Numbered from the stretch's first letter, positions 1 through 9,305 are shown. The stretch is 64,000 bases of DNA from Desulfuromonadaceae bacterium (GCA_028687585.1 JAQTZV010000022.1:35606-99605); one strand, 5' to 3'. Program-made: numbers and translations. The notes: generated by a model not told the origin, from the sequence alone.

Positions 1-1971
1 ATTGGCCACAAAGAACATGGGCCCCTTCAGTTTTTTCAGCTCCTCGATTCCCTGCGCTTCGAGAGTAACAAAGCTGCCAAAGAGTGGGCGGTGGAACAGG
101 GCGTCCCACACCATCCGCACTCCTCTGAAAAACCGGCCATTGGTCCAGAAGCGGAAATGATCGTGACGGTGCAATTTTTCCCGTTTGGCAATAATCAGGC
201 GCAGATCGGAAACTTTCGTTTCCGCCCCGATTTGTGAATCTTCAATATCGAGGCGGAATTGCTGTTCCAGAAAATTAACCAGCTCCACCCGGTCGATGGA
301 GGTAAGGCCCAGCTCCGATGCCAACAGTGATTCCTCGCTGATCTGCGCGGCAGCGACACCGGTCACCCTGGCTATCAGATTAATCAGACTGTCACCGCTG
401 ACCGAGGCATCGTCGTCCTCTGCGCCCTTTTCAACCGTCTCCTTAACGGCAAACTTCTTGATTTTCAGTGTGGTGGTTTTGGGAAATTCAGCTTCCTTCC
501 AGAGGGTAAAACCGGTAATCTGCTGCAGCGCATCCAGATGACTGTTTGCCTCGGCAATTATTTCTTCCGCAGCCCTGCCGCTCCCGTCCGGAATCAGCAC
601 GGCGTGGACCTCTTCCGCCCCCCCCTTTTCGAGTCCGATAACAGATGATTCCTTCACTCCGGCGATCCTGTTCAGGGTCACTTCCAGTTCGTCGGGATAT
701 ACGTTGACACCCGAACCGGTGACGATCATCTCCTTCTGACGTCCCTTTATTGTTACCCAGCCATCCGGGCCGATCTCCCCGAAATCGCCGGTGTGGAACC
801 AGCCGTCATCCGTGAAGGCGTCCCGGGTTGCCTGTTCATTCTCGTAGTAGCCGGGAAAGACATTATCGCCGCGCACGAGAACCTCTTTATGGTCTATTTT
901 TACCTGAACCCCCGGCAGAGGGGGGCCGACCGAACCTGCCTGCTGACGCTCCATGGTGTTGACGCAGAGTACCGGCGATGTTTCGGTGAGCCCGTACCCT
1001 TCCAGAACCGTAAATCCCATACTGTCCCAGAAGGTGAAATCGTCCGGGGCCAGTGGGGCACCGCCTGAGACAAACAGAGTAAAATGAGCGCCGAACGTTT
1101 TCTGGACCGGAAAAAAGAGGGTCCGGCGCATCTCTTTTGAAAACCGTTTTCCGAGATTCACCAGGAGTCGGAACAGACCGGAGAGGTGTTTCTCCTCCAG
1201 GTTCCGCACGATGGATGTTTTCAGCAGCTGCATGAGACGGGGAACGGACATGATGACGTAAATATCCTCTTCACCCAGCGCGGACATGATCGCAGAGGGC
1301 TTGAGAGTACGCAGATATACGATTGCGGCGCCACGGTAGAGCGGGGTTAGAAAGCCGCCCGTCAATTCGAACATATGGGAGAGGGGAAGCAGAGAGAGAA
1401 AGGTGAATCGGGAGGTGATGATCGTTACCTGACGATGTATCTGCGTCACGTTGGCGATCAGATTTTTGTGCGTCAGGATGACACCTTTCGGATTGCCGGT
1501 TGTCCCGGAGGTATAAATGAGCTGTGCAATATCTTCAGGAGCACTGTCTGCACGAACAGTGGTCGGTTCGACGTCTTCAAGCAGGAACTGAAGATCTTCC
1601 AGCAGCAGAGACGTTGCTGCTGCAATCCGCTCCGGCTTGAAGCGGCTTTGCAGAACAATCGTGGATTTGGTGAGGGTGCGGATGGATTCCGCTCGTGCCA
1701 GGTCGGACATAAAGTCCACCGGGACGGCAACTGCGCCTCGAACGATGATGCCCCAATAGGCCACCGCCCACCAGGAAGAGTTTGGCGCCCAGAGCAACAC
1801 CCTGTCTCCGGGAGCCACACCATATTTTGCCAGCAGGTTCGCCATCTTCAAGGCAAGAGTGTGAAACTCCCGGAAGGAGACCACCAGGCGCCGCACACCG
1901 GTACGGTTCACAAAGGCGGTCTTCTCACCGAGCGCTTCAAAGGTCTCAAAGAGGTCGATCAGCGTTTTCAC
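1..1971 (-). CDS. AMP-binding acyl-activating enzyme fused to acyl carrier domain and PlsC-type acyltransferase (3' end outside window)
   Basis: Read on the minus strand from a GTG at 1971, three bases after the stop of the upstream gene and preceded by GGAAGA. The frame stays open to base 1, so 657 residues are visible and the C-terminus is missing. Residues 1-500 form an adenylate-forming enzyme with the phosphate-binding motif YTSGTTGNPKG near residue 165. Residues about 530-600 form an acyl carrier domain, with the phosphopantetheine serine in LGLTSIDRVEL. The last visible residues (VTLEAQGIEELKKLKGPMFF and following) match the start of a PlsC-like acyltransferase, just before where the HxxxxD motif should be. 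The predicted role is to activate a fatty acid, load it on the internal carrier and transfer it to a lysolipid or other acceptor. Close spacing suggests co-transcription with the two secreted-protein genes upstream. Confidence 0.85.
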   Translation of the reverse strand, partial: MKTLIDLFETFEALGEKTAFVNRTGVRRLVVSFREFHTLALKMANLLAKYGVAPGDRVLLWAPNSSWWAVAYWGIIVRGAVAVPVDFMSDLARAESIRTLTKSTIVLQSRFKPERIAAATSLLLEDLQFLLEDVEPTTVRADSAPEDIAQLIYTSGTTGNPKGVILTHKNLIANVTQIHRQVTIITSRFTFLSLLPLSHMFELTGGFLTPLYRGAAIVYLRTLKPSAIMSALGEEDIYVIMSVPRLMQLLKTSIVRNLEEKHLSGLFRLLVNLGKRFSKEMRRTLFFPVQKTFGAHFTLFVSGGAPLAPDDFTFWDSMGFTVLEGYGLTETSPVLCVNTMERQQAGSVGPPLPGVQVKIDHKEVLVRGDNVFPGYYENEQATRDAFTDDGWFHTGDFGEIGPDGWVTIKGRQKEMIVTGSGVNVYPDELEVTLNRIAGVKESSVIGLEKGGAEEVHAVLIPDGSGRAAEEIIAEANSHLDALQQITGFTLWKEAEFPKTTTLKIKKFAVKETVEKGAEDDDASVSGDSLINLIARVTGVAAAQISEESLLASELGLTSIDRVELVNFLEQQFRLDIEDSQIGAETKVSDLRLIIAKREKLHRHDHFRFWTNGRFFRGVRMVWDALFHRPLFGSFVTLEAQGIEELKKLKGPMFFVAN

Positions 1972-1974
1972 GGC

Positions 1975-2991
1975 CTATCTTCCACGGCCTCGATCATCTT
2001 CCTTGTCCTGTCCCTGTCCATGACCGCGACCGGAATCCTGTCCGTGACCTCTCTCCTGCTGTTTTTGTTCCTGTCGTTTTTCCTGTCCCTGCTGGCGCGG
2101 AGCCTGTTGTTCGCGCTGTTGAGCTGCCGGATGCTGGCGTGGTGCCTGTTGTTCACGCTGCTGAGCTGCCGGCTGCTGTTTCTGCTCGTGCTGAGCCGGA
2201 CCACGCTGCTGGGGAGCCGGTTGACCAGGGGTTACGTGTTGTGCATTTTCTCCACCACGCTGCGGCGGCTGCGTATGTTGATTCGCCGGGGCTCCCTGCT
2301 GACGCTGATCAGGACGTTGCTGCTCCATCTGCCGCGGGCTTCTCCCCTGTGGTTCTGCCTGTCTTCTACGCTCTGCTGGCAGAGGAGTTTTCTGCTGCTG
2401 TATATGCCGGCGAACGGCCTTATCGCGTGGCTGGTAACGATAACTCCGGTCGCGTAACTCACGCTGCTGTTCGACATGAGGATAGCGATCGCCTGAATAC
2501 TGACGCTGATATGTTGGCTGAGGCGCCCGCGCCGGCACGGCCTTACGATTCCACCTGTCCCAACCGCTGCGCCGGTGTTCCCAATCATTGCCCCAGTGTT
2601 TGCCCCAGCGGGGCGGGGCATTCGGCTGCCATCCGCGAAAATAGACGGGAGGCTGCCGGTAGTAGCGGACCGGAATACGCAGAACATACACCGGCACTGA
2701 CATCGGTTCCACAAATGCCCACGGTCCGTTATACCAGGAACTGGCGTACCAGTTATCGTCCTGGTAGACCCAGTACATGCTGTCGTAAAAGAAATAATTG
2801 CCATCCACCTGCGGGGCATAATACACTGGATAGCCCGGCACCGGCGCAAGGGTCGGATACATCGGCAGGTTAATCCCGATGCTCAGGTTGGGCAATCCGA
2901 TTCCAATAGAGACGTTCACCTGTGCGTTAGAATTCATCGCCGGAAATAAAAGCAGCATCAGCACAATCAGTCCATACATTATTGTCTTCAT
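1975..2991 (-). CDS. Secreted protein with conserved Tyr/Trp-rich domain and Gln/Arg-rich repeat tail
   Basis: 338 residues with an N-terminal signal peptide (MKTIMYGLIVLMLLLFPAMN, cleavage near SNA). Residues 40-165 are dense in Tyr, Trp and Pro (GNYFFYDSMYWVYQ, RYYRQPPVYFRGW). I recognise this as a conserved secreted family of unknown function seen in Geobacter-like bacteria. The C-terminal 170 residues are low-complexity and basic, rich in Gln, Arg and Pro, with a tandem unit PAAQQREQQAPRQ. The tail resembles an intrinsically disordered surface- or polymer-binding region; this is inference. The stop lies 3 bp before the GTG of the acyl-activating enzyme gene, so the two are probably one operon. 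Confidence 0.75.
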   Translation of the reverse strand: MKTIMYGLIVLMLLLFPAMNSNAQVNVSIGIGLPNLSIGINLPMYPTLAPVPGYPVYYAPQVDGNYFFYDSMYWVYQDDNWYASSWYNGPWAFVEPMSVPVYVLRIPVRYYRQPPVYFRGWQPNAPPRWGKHWGNDWEHRRSGWDRWNRKAVPARAPQPTYQRQYSGDRYPHVEQQRELRDRSYRYQPRDKAVRRHIQQQKTPLPAERRRQAEPQGRSPRQMEQQRPDQRQQGAPANQHTQPPQRGGENAQHVTPGQPAPQQRGPAQHEQKQQPAAQQREQQAPRQHPAAQQREQQAPRQQGQEKRQEQKQQERGHGQDSGRGHGQGQDKEDDRGRGR

Positions 2992-3071
2992 TTTATCCTC
3001 CGATATATCTGTACAGTCTTACCAACAAAGGTCCATGCAACGGGCCTCTACAAAATAATTATCGCAGAATT

Positions 3072-3401
3072 CTACCGGTCGTGCTTATCGTGCTTATCGT
3101 GCTTATCGTGTTTATTGTGGCCATTTCCCCGGCCTCTGTCCTCGTGATGCTTGTCATATTTATAATGCTTACCCGGCCTTCTCCTTTCCATATATACCCG
3201 GTGATCTCTTTGCACATAGTACGGACGGCCGCTGTTTTGGTAGACGTGCACGTTTGGAGGCGCCGGCTCGAAGTCACTGAAGCTGAAACTCAGATTGGGG
3301 GTACCTACCTGCACGGAAACGGCTGCTTTGGCATCATTAACGCCGAAGGCTGTGATTACTGCTGAGAGGACCAACATAGAAAGAACAGATTTAGTTCGCA
3401 T
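3072..3401 (-). CDS. Small secreted protein with His/Asp/Lys-rich tail
   Basis: 109 residues: a signal peptide (cleavage after DAKA, about residue 26), a short middle segment, and a tail made of repeats of HDK (HDKHDKHDKHDKHDR). The repeat is visible in DNA as a 9-bp tandem around 3075-3120. A histidine-rich tail could bind metal ions, but no function is known to me. The segment VSVQVGTPNLSFSFSDFEP resembles the start of the mature protein at 1975-2991 (VNVSIGIGLPNLSIGINLP), so the two secreted proteins may be distantly related. It has its own sigma-54 promoter and upstream activator site and probably heads the operon 3401-1. Confidence 0.75.
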   Translation of the reverse strand: MRTKSVLSMLVLSAVITAFGVNDAKAAVSVQVGTPNLSFSFSDFEPAPPNVHVYQNSGRPYYVQRDHRVYMERRRPGKHYKYDKHHEDRGRGNGHNKHDKHDKHDKHDR

Positions 3402-3472
3402 GACATCTCCTTGATACAGCGGATTGTATATATGATTCAGCCGTGAAAGGCTGTTACCTGCCGGATAGTACT

Positions 3473-3487
3473 ACAACTACTGTGCCA
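3473..3487 (-). promoter_or_regulatory. Sigma-54 promoter for the 3072-3401 gene
   Basis: Minus strand reads TGGCACAGTAGTTGT. The -24 element is perfect; the -12 element is TTGT instead of TTGC. It lies about 72 bp before the start codon. Confidence 0.75.
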
Positions 3488-3584
3488 ACGAAAGAGTGAA
3501 GGCACCTGCACAACCAACATATTGATTTATAACAATAAATACACCATAAAGATACTGTGCCGGGAGAGTTTCAACAGGAAGAGA

Positions 3585-3611
3585 TCCGTTACATTTGACA
3601 CAGCCGTTATA
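3585..3611 (-). promoter_or_regulatory. Upstream activator site (shared regulon motif)
   Basis: Minus strand has TATAACGGC and, exactly 18 bp later, TGTAACGGA. The palindromic part is TAACGG-CTG-TGTCA. It sits about 106 bp above the -24 element at 3487. Confidence 0.75.
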
Positions 3612-3718
3612 TGTGGCGGCCTACCCGGGATTAGGGATGGATACAAAAACGATGATCAGCTTCATGTGGCTGACCATCGTTTCTGCAGGGTGCTGGTGAA
3701 TATGTGAATACTTCGGTA

Positions 3719-4534
3719 TTACGGAATAGTCACTGTTGTAGCATCCAGATTAACTGCTGACTGCGCCAGAAGCCTGCCGTTAATCGTTGCTTTGTTGCCA
3801 AAAGTTATTGATGTCTTGCCAAGGATATTCCCCTTGAAGTTTGTGTTTGCGCCGATTGTCACCGCATCGGCAACCTGCCAGAAGACGTTGCCCGGAAGTG
3901 CGCCACCGGTGAGAATGACGTTTTTTGCTGCGGCCATATCAAGCGTTCCGGAGATTTTGAAGATCCAGACATCCGTGGCACTCCCGCTCAATGTAAGATC
4001 GGTCGGTATGGTAACCGAGCTTCCCCATTGGTAGACACCGGGAACCAGAGTTAATGAAGTGAGCGTGCCGGCGCCGACGTTGGTCGTGGCGGCAGAAGTA
4101 GCGGTTCGCCCTGCAGCATCGGTGTATGCTGTTTCTACGTTGCTGATGGCTGCCGTCAGATCAACCGTTGTAGATCCGCCCACATTGTCGGCAGCATATA
4201 ATTTCCCCGGTGCGACCACCTGAGGGGAAGTGAAATACGTATCCGTAGCGTCAGCGGATATTGCCCATCCGGTCAAAGCCGTCCTGGAGTTGGCACTCAA
4301 GCCGACATTCCCGGTCACGATGGAAATGGGAACGGTTGCGACACCTGTTTTAGCCAGAATCGCATAGTTGGCAGCTTTGCCAAGGGATACCGCTGCTGTT
4401 GAACCGCTACCGCCACCACCGCTGCCTGCGCTGTTGCTGTCTCCATCGCTGCCACATCCTGTCAGTGCGACGGCCATTGATGCTGCCGCCAGAAACAGTG
4501 CTGTTAACCACATTTTGTTAAACACACGTGCCAT
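3719..4534 (-). CDS. DUF3494 (ice-binding-like) lipoprotein
   Basis: 271 residues. The signal peptide ends in a lipobox (VALTGC, Cys about residue 27), followed by a Gly/Ser linker and a DUF3494 beta-solenoid domain from about residue 50 to the end. Family signatures are visible: LVPGVYQWGSSVTI, GSATDVWIFKISGTL, GNVFWQVADAVTIG, FKGNILGKTSIT, INGRLLAQSAVNLD. DUF3494 includes ice-binding proteins, but most members in mesophiles have no proven ice activity and are thought to be surface or adhesion proteins. Five copies of the family occur in this window. It has its own sigma-54 promoter and activator site. Confidence 0.85.
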   Translation of the reverse strand: MARVFNKMWLTALFLAAASMAVALTGCGSDGDSNSAGSGGGGSGSTAAVSLGKAANYAILAKTGVATVPISIVTGNVGLSANSRTALTGWAISADATDTYFTSPQVVAPGKLYAADNVGGSTTVDLTAAISNVETAYTDAAGRTATSAATTNVGAGTLTSLTLVPGVYQWGSSVTIPTDLTLSGSATDVWIFKISGTLDMAAAKNVILTGGALPGNVFWQVADAVTIGANTNFKGNILGKTSITFGNKATINGRLLAQSAVNLDATTVTIP

Positions 4535-4593
4535 TTGTAAACTCCTCTACGTTTGTATTTACAGACTCTACGGTCTGTCATGGCAGGAGTGTT

Positions 4594-4608
4594 ACAACTT
4601 TCACGCCA
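4594..4608 (-). promoter_or_regulatory. Sigma-54 promoter for the 3719-4534 DUF3494 gene
   Basis: Minus strand reads TGGCGTGAAAGTTGT, correct -24/-12 geometry with two deviations from consensus, 60 bp before the ATG. Confidence 0.6.
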
Positions 4609-4700
4609 AATAATGACGAAACGGTCAGCATGATAACGTACTGATTTGGTTAACAATAGCGGATGGAGCTTTGGACATGGCGGAAAGCCCGCCACATATA

Positions 4701-4727
4701 CCCGCTATATATGGCACTGCCGTTATA
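4701..4727 (-). promoter_or_regulatory. Upstream activator site (shared regulon motif)
   Basis: Minus strand TATAACGGC followed 18 bp later by TATAGCGGG; palindrome TAACGG-CAG-TGCCA. About 101 bp above the -24 element. The surrounding bases 4690-4750 hold further overlapping copies of CCACATAT/ATATGTGG. Confidence 0.75.
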
Positions 4728-4814
4728 TGTGGCGGGCATATGTGGCGGCTCATAAAAACGCACCGTACTGATTTATGACAATTGGCACGGTTGTTTTTGA
4801 GGAGGGTGGAGAAT

Positions 4815-4850
4815 TAAAAAGGCCCGGCAGATTTTCAACTCTGCCGGGCC
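4815..4850 (-). terminator. Rho-independent terminator of the OmpA-family gene
   Basis: Perfect 11-bp stem GGCCCGGCAGA/TCTGCCGGGCC with an 8-nt loop; followed on the minus strand by TTTTTAATTC. It lies 35 bp after the stop of the 4885-6483 gene. Confidence 0.85.
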
Positions 4851-4884
4851 TCCAACGTACTGATGGGTATGTTTCTACTGATTT

Positions 4885-6483
4885 CTACTCTTCGATAATC
4901 TCAATAACGACTCTCATATTGGCGTACGCTTCAGCCGACAGTTTATCCGCAGGGTCAGCTTCATGTTTTGCGGGTCTCGTCTCGCCATAGCCGATCGTCT
5001 CAATCCTGCTGCCGGCAATACCTTTATTAACGAGGTATTCCTTCACCGATGCGGCTCTTCTTTCGCTCAGATCCTGATTATACGCATCTGAACCTGCTGC
5101 CGAGGTATGCCCGGCAATACGGATTTTCATATTAGGATTCTTTTTCAGTGCCAGGGCATTGTGGTCAAGGATTGTTTTGCCGTTTTCGCTGATGGCAGCA
5201 CTATCGAAGTCGAAATGTGAATTTTCGAGGGTCGCCAGTATACCGATAACCTTCGGCGCGTTGTATGCGGTAAAGTCCCATACATAGTTGTTTGCCAGGG
5301 CATTACCGGACAGATCTCTGGTTCCGGTGGTAACGGTAGCGGTGTAGGCCTTGCCTTTTTCAAAGTTCCGTGCCGGGGAGAAGGTTGCTGTTGAGGCGTT
5401 TGAAGTGACCTTGCCGGCAACCGGAGTTTCACCCTGTTTTACGGTAAAAGAGGCGGCATTTATCGTTGACTGATCCATATTTTCACTGAAGGCGGCGCTG
5501 ACATTCTGATTGACCGGCGTCGTTTTGTCGCCCCTGACCGGTGAAGTGAGCGTTACTGTCGGTGCCGTTGTATCTGCAACTGCACCGGCGTTGAATTCCC
5601 ACATATAGTTGTTTGCCAGCCGGTTGCCGGCCAGGTCTTTGGCACCGGTGGTAACGGTAGCAGTATAGGTCTTACCGTTTTCATAATTGTTTACCGGGGC
5701 AAAGGTTGCCGTTGAACCGGTGGCGGTCACCGACCCGGATACCGGCGTCGTCCCCTGCTTCAAGGTAAATGATTCTCTGTTGATTGTTGTCGTATCCATA
5801 TCTTCGCTGAAGGCAACGTTGGCTTTCTGGTTGACATAGACCATCGTGGCCCCGTTAACCGGCGCCGTAAATATTACGGTCGGTATGGTGGTATCTTCAA
5901 CCGGGGCAATTACTGCAACAGCTGCAGCCGTTTTCCTGACACCACCGAACTGGAAAGTAAGACCGACCGAATATTCGAAGTTATTATCCCCGACGTCGTT
6001 GAGAAGAATTGCGTGACGCACGTCACCCCGCAGGGCGACGTCAGGAGCAACGAAGTATTTAAAACCGCCGCCGTAATCGACCAACGCGGCAGAGCCGTTA
6101 TTCATGCTGGGTGTCTGCGGTATGTTGAAGTTGGTGCCGCCGCCACCGACAGCGATGAACGGCACGAAGTTACTCTGCGGCATGAAGTGATACAGCAGTT
6201 CGCCCCCGTACCGGTAAATATCCACCTCTCTTGACCCGTACTTGTATTGTGTTTTGGAGAGACTGTAGCCGCCCATTATTTCTACACCAAAATTTTCGGT
6301 TACGTTGTAGCCGGCACGCAGGCCGAAAATCGGACGGTTCTCCCTGTGCTGGGCGGTATCTTGCACATAGCCACCAACGAATGGCGACACATTGACAGAC
6401 CCCTGCCGGTTTTCAGCGAAGCCGGGGGTTGCGAGGGTAACAAGCAGTGCGCCAGTTAATGTTCCCTTCAGTAGTTTTTTCAT
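4885..6483 (-). CDS. OmpA-family outer membrane protein with two internal bacterial Ig (Big_5) domains
   Basis: 532 residues. A signal peptide (cleavage after GFA, residue 23) is followed by an OmpA-like beta-barrel (about 25-185: VSPFVGGYVQD, FGLRAGYNVTENFGVEIMGG, HFMPQSNFVPFIAVGGGG). Two Big_5/SbsA Ig-like domains follow (about 195-300 and 305-405: DTTAPTVTLTSPVRGD, AFSENMDQSTINAASFTVKQ). The protein ends in an OmpA C-terminal peptidoglycan-binding domain (about 415-530: FDFDSAAISENGKTILD, AGHTSAAGSDAYNQDLSERR). Insertion of Ig domains between barrel and OmpA domain is unusual. The Ig domains match those of the adjacent 6591-9305 lipoprotein, which suggests domain exchange between neighbours. 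The 107-bp gap to that gene allows co-transcription. Confidence 0.9.
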   Translation of the reverse strand: MKKLLKGTLTGALLVTLATPGFAENRQGSVNVSPFVGGYVQDTAQHRENRPIFGLRAGYNVTENFGVEIMGGYSLSKTQYKYGSREVDIYRYGGELLYHFMPQSNFVPFIAVGGGGTNFNIPQTPSMNNGSAALVDYGGGFKYFVAPDVALRGDVRHAILLNDVGDNNFEYSVGLTFQFGGVRKTAAAVAVIAPVEDTTIPTVIFTAPVNGATMVYVNQKANVAFSEDMDTTTINRESFTLKQGTTPVSGSVTATGSTATFAPVNNYENGKTYTATVTTGAKDLAGNRLANNYMWEFNAGAVADTTAPTVTLTSPVRGDKTTPVNQNVSAAFSENMDQSTINAASFTVKQGETPVAGKVTSNASTATFSPARNFEKGKAYTATVTTGTRDLSGNALANNYVWDFTAYNAPKVIGILATLENSHFDFDSAAISENGKTILDHNALALKKNPNMKIRIAGHTSAAGSDAYNQDLSERRAASVKEYLVNKGIAGSRIETIGYGETRPAKHEADPADKLSAEAYANMRVVIEIIEE

Positions 6484-6590
6484 TTTAGTTCTCCTGTATA
6501 TAGATTTTTTCCGTTACGTTTTGGTCAGGGGATATTCCCACAGCGGTTGACTGCGGGAATATCGGATATCTACACCGGATTCATCACATC

Positions 6591-9305
6591 TTACGGTACG
6601 TTGACGGTGTTGGTGTCTAACGCAATAGTTCCGGAGCCAATTGCACCTGCCAACAGACGGCCGTTTATGACAGCACCTGTCTGACCGGTAATACTGACAC
6701 CAGCGATTACGGTGCCGTAGAATGTAGTGCCAACTCCGATGGTCGCAGAAGCAGAAGGAACCCAGAAGATATTGTTGGCATTAGCGCCATTTCTCAGCTC
6801 GATAGTGCCCAGTGGAGTAGTTGTCGTAATCGAGGAACCGATCTGGAAGACCCAAACCGCATTCGCATTGCCGCCACCGTCGAGAATCAGATGGGTGTTG
6901 ACTGACATCGAAGAACCGGATGTGTACGTACCGGGAGGCATGCCTAACGGATATAAGGCGCCAAGATCAGCACCTGCAGTTATCGTTACTCCCGGAGGCA
7001 GGTTCTTGTAGTAGTTATAGGCAACCAGCAGGTCGGCAAATGCCTGATGTGAGACGGTATCATTAATGTGTATTGTGCCGTTTACCTGTGCCGGCAGAAG
7101 GCCATTGGAACTGCCCGGTTCCAGAGCGACATCGCCGTTAACCTTGGTGGCGGCGCCGGTATTGGTTATCTCTGCTGTTGCCATGATACCGTACGTCCCG
7201 GCCGAACCGAGGTGTGATGCCGGTGGTACAACTGGCGGCACGGTTGCTGCTGCTGTCGTAAAGCTCCACACTTTGTCAGTTAACAGTGTGTTTCCGGCAA
7301 GGTCTGTGGCAGAGTTTGCAATAGTTGCCGTATAGGTAGTGTTGGTTGCAAGATTACCGGAAGGTGTAAAGGTCGCAATTTTGGTAATCGCATCATAGGC
7401 AACCAACCCCGTAACCGGAGTTACGCCGGTTTTTAAAGTAACGCTTGCTGTGCTGATTGTTAAAGGATCCATCGCTTTACTGAACGTGGCATGTACGGCA
7501 CTGTTGATAGCCACATCTGTGGCAAGGTCAGCAGGATTTACCAGAACAACTGTTGGCCGTGTCGTATCAACCGCCGCAGCGGTCGTCCAGCTCCAGACAT
7601 AGTTGTTTGCCAGGGCATTGCCGGCCAGATCCTTGGCGCCGGTGGTTATTGTTGCGGTATAAACCGTATTGGCTGAGAGCATAGTGTTTGGAGTGAAGAG
7701 AGCGTTAACGCCGGAATAAGTTACTACGCCTGATACATTCGTCGCACCCTGTTTCAGGGTAAATGATTGGTTGGTGATGGTGAGGTTATCCATCACTTCG
7801 CTGAAGGTTGCCCCGGCTTTGGCGTTGGTCGGCACATTGGTTGCGCCGTTGGCATTGATGGTTGCAATTACGGTTGGTTTTGTAGTGTCTGCTGCCAAAC
7901 CTGTCGTAAAGGTAAATACGTAATTAGCAGCCATAGCGTTGCCGGCAAGATCCTTGACGCCGGAAGTAACGGTTACCGTATAGAGGGTATTGTTAGCGAG
8001 AAGGTTAGCAGGGATGAAGGTCGCCGAAGCGTCAATGGCGGAAACGGCTCCTGGGACGGCAACTCCACCGGGTCCTTTCATTGCAAAGGTCAACGCAGTG
8101 ATTGTTGACGAGTCCATCGTCTCACTGAAGCTTACATTGACATTTCGGTTTACTGGGACAGCAATGGCGGCATTGATAGGTGATGTGAACGTCACTGTCG
8201 GTGCGATGGCATCTGTAGTTGCGACCGCAGCTGTCGTAAAGGTAAAGACATAGTTACTTATCATGGCATTACCGGCAAGATCCTTGACACCGGTAGTAAC
8301 CGTTACGCTATACAGGGTATTGTTTGCAAGATTGGCTGCCGGAGTGAAGAGTGCCGATGAACCAACAATGGTTACTGCACCTGTAACAGGAGTTGTGCCG
8401 GGTCCTTTCAGCATTACTGTTGCTGTAGAAACAGTCAGCGGATCCATCACTTCACTGAATGCGATACCGATTTTACGATTGACCGGCACTGCCGGAGCCG
8501 TATTGGCGGGCGATGTAACCGTAACGGTAGGTGCAATGCTGTCAGCAATAGCACCGGTTGTGAAACTCCAGACAAAAGCAGTTGCCAGTGAGTTGCCGGC
8601 AAGATCTTTAGCGCCGGTAGTAATAGTACCGGTATAGGTAGTGCTGTTTGCAAGAGGAGTTGATGGCGTGAATGTCGCTGATGTACCTATAGAAGTAACT
8701 GTCCCGGGAACCGGAGTCACCCCAGGGCCGGTCAGTTTAAAAGTTGCCGCAGTGATCGTCAGCGGATCCATAACTTCACTGAAACCTGCATGAATTATCC
8801 GGTTGGAGGGCACGTCTATGGCACCATTCAGCGGGGCGGTAAAACTCACCGTCGGAGCGATGGTATCTGCAACCGGACCTGAAATAAAGCTCCAGACATA
8901 GTTACTTGCCAGGGAATTGCCCGCAAGATCCTTTGCACCGGTTGTTACCGTGCCGGTGTACGTTGTACCCGCCATAAGCGGGCTTGTGGGGGTAAAAACA
9001 GCCGATGGGCCGGTGGCGGCAACCGTGCCGGGCACAACGGTCAAGCTCGGCCCTGTCAAAGTAAAGGTAGTCGTGGTGATTGTTGCCGGGTCCATCGCCT
9101 CACTGAAGGCAACAGATACTTTCCGGTCGAAGGGGACGGCCGTCTGGCCGTTGACCGGTGCGGTGAAACTGACGGTCGGAGCAACGGTGTCGGCGACTAC
9201 CGGAATTACCGAGATCTCCTGGCCATTACTTGCGCATCCCGCCACAAAAGCGACGGAGAGCAACAACAGATAGCGCATCTTTGTTACTATGTTGTTTTTA
9301 TTCAT
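6591..9305 (-). CDS. Large lipoprotein: six Big_5 Ig-like repeats plus C-terminal DUF3494 domain
   Basis: 904 residues. The lipobox is VAGC (Cys about 24). Six tandem Big_5 Ig-like domains of about 100 residues cover roughly 35-670; each starts with a variant of DTxxPTVxxTxPxNGAxxVPxNxxV and contains AFSEVMDPLTI and AGNxLAxNYVWSFTT. The C-terminal 220 residues (from HLGSAGTYGIMATAEITNTG) are a DUF3494 domain with VNGDVALEPGSSNG, PPGTYTSGSSMSV, NAVWVFQIGSSI, NNIFWVPSASATIG and INGRLLAGAI. Ig stalk plus DUF3494 tip is the architecture of bacterial adhesins, with DUF3494 as ligand-binding tip and the lipid as anchor; the adhesin role is inference. The repeats are visible at DNA level with a period of roughly 310 bp. 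No sigma-54 promoter was found upstream. Confidence 0.88.
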   Translation of the reverse strand: MNKNNIVTKMRYLLLLSVAFVAGCASNGQEISVIPVVADTVAPTVSFTAPVNGQTAVPFDRKVSVAFSEAMDPATITTTTFTLTGPSLTVVPGTVAATGPSAVFTPTSPLMAGTTYTGTVTTGAKDLAGNSLASNYVWSFISGPVADTIAPTVSFTAPLNGAIDVPSNRIIHAGFSEVMDPLTITAATFKLTGPGVTPVPGTVTSIGTSATFTPSTPLANSTTYTGTITTGAKDLAGNSLATAFVWSFTTGAIADSIAPTVTVTSPANTAPAVPVNRKIGIAFSEVMDPLTVSTATVMLKGPGTTPVTGAVTIVGSSALFTPAANLANNTLYSVTVTTGVKDLAGNAMISNYVFTFTTAAVATTDAIAPTVTFTSPINAAIAVPVNRNVNVSFSETMDSSTITALTFAMKGPGGVAVPGAVSAIDASATFIPANLLANNTLYTVTVTSGVKDLAGNAMAANYVFTFTTGLAADTTKPTVIATINANGATNVPTNAKAGATFSEVMDNLTITNQSFTLKQGATNVSGVVTYSGVNALFTPNTMLSANTVYTATITTGAKDLAGNALANNYVWSWTTAAAVDTTRPTVVLVNPADLATDVAINSAVHATFSKAMDPLTISTASVTLKTGVTPVTGLVAYDAITKIATFTPSGNLATNTTYTATIANSATDLAGNTLLTDKVWSFTTAAATVPPVVPPASHLGSAGTYGIMATAEITNTGAATKVNGDVALEPGSSNGLLPAQVNGTIHINDTVSHQAFADLLVAYNYYKNLPPGVTITAGADLGALYPLGMPPGTYTSGSSMSVNTHLILDGGGNANAVWVFQIGSSITTTTPLGTIELRNGANANNIFWVPSASATIGVGTTFYGTVIAGVSITGQTGAVINGRLLAGAIGSGTIALDTNTVNVP

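Noticed and set aside
3522..3707. Open frame of 61 codons on the plus strand
   Set aside because: It covers the activator site and has no ribosome-binding site or family features.
4781..4800. TGGCACGGTTGTTTT on the plus strand as a sigma-54 promoter
   Set aside because: The -12 GC pair is absent and no gene follows on that strand; only the terminator of the opposite gene does.
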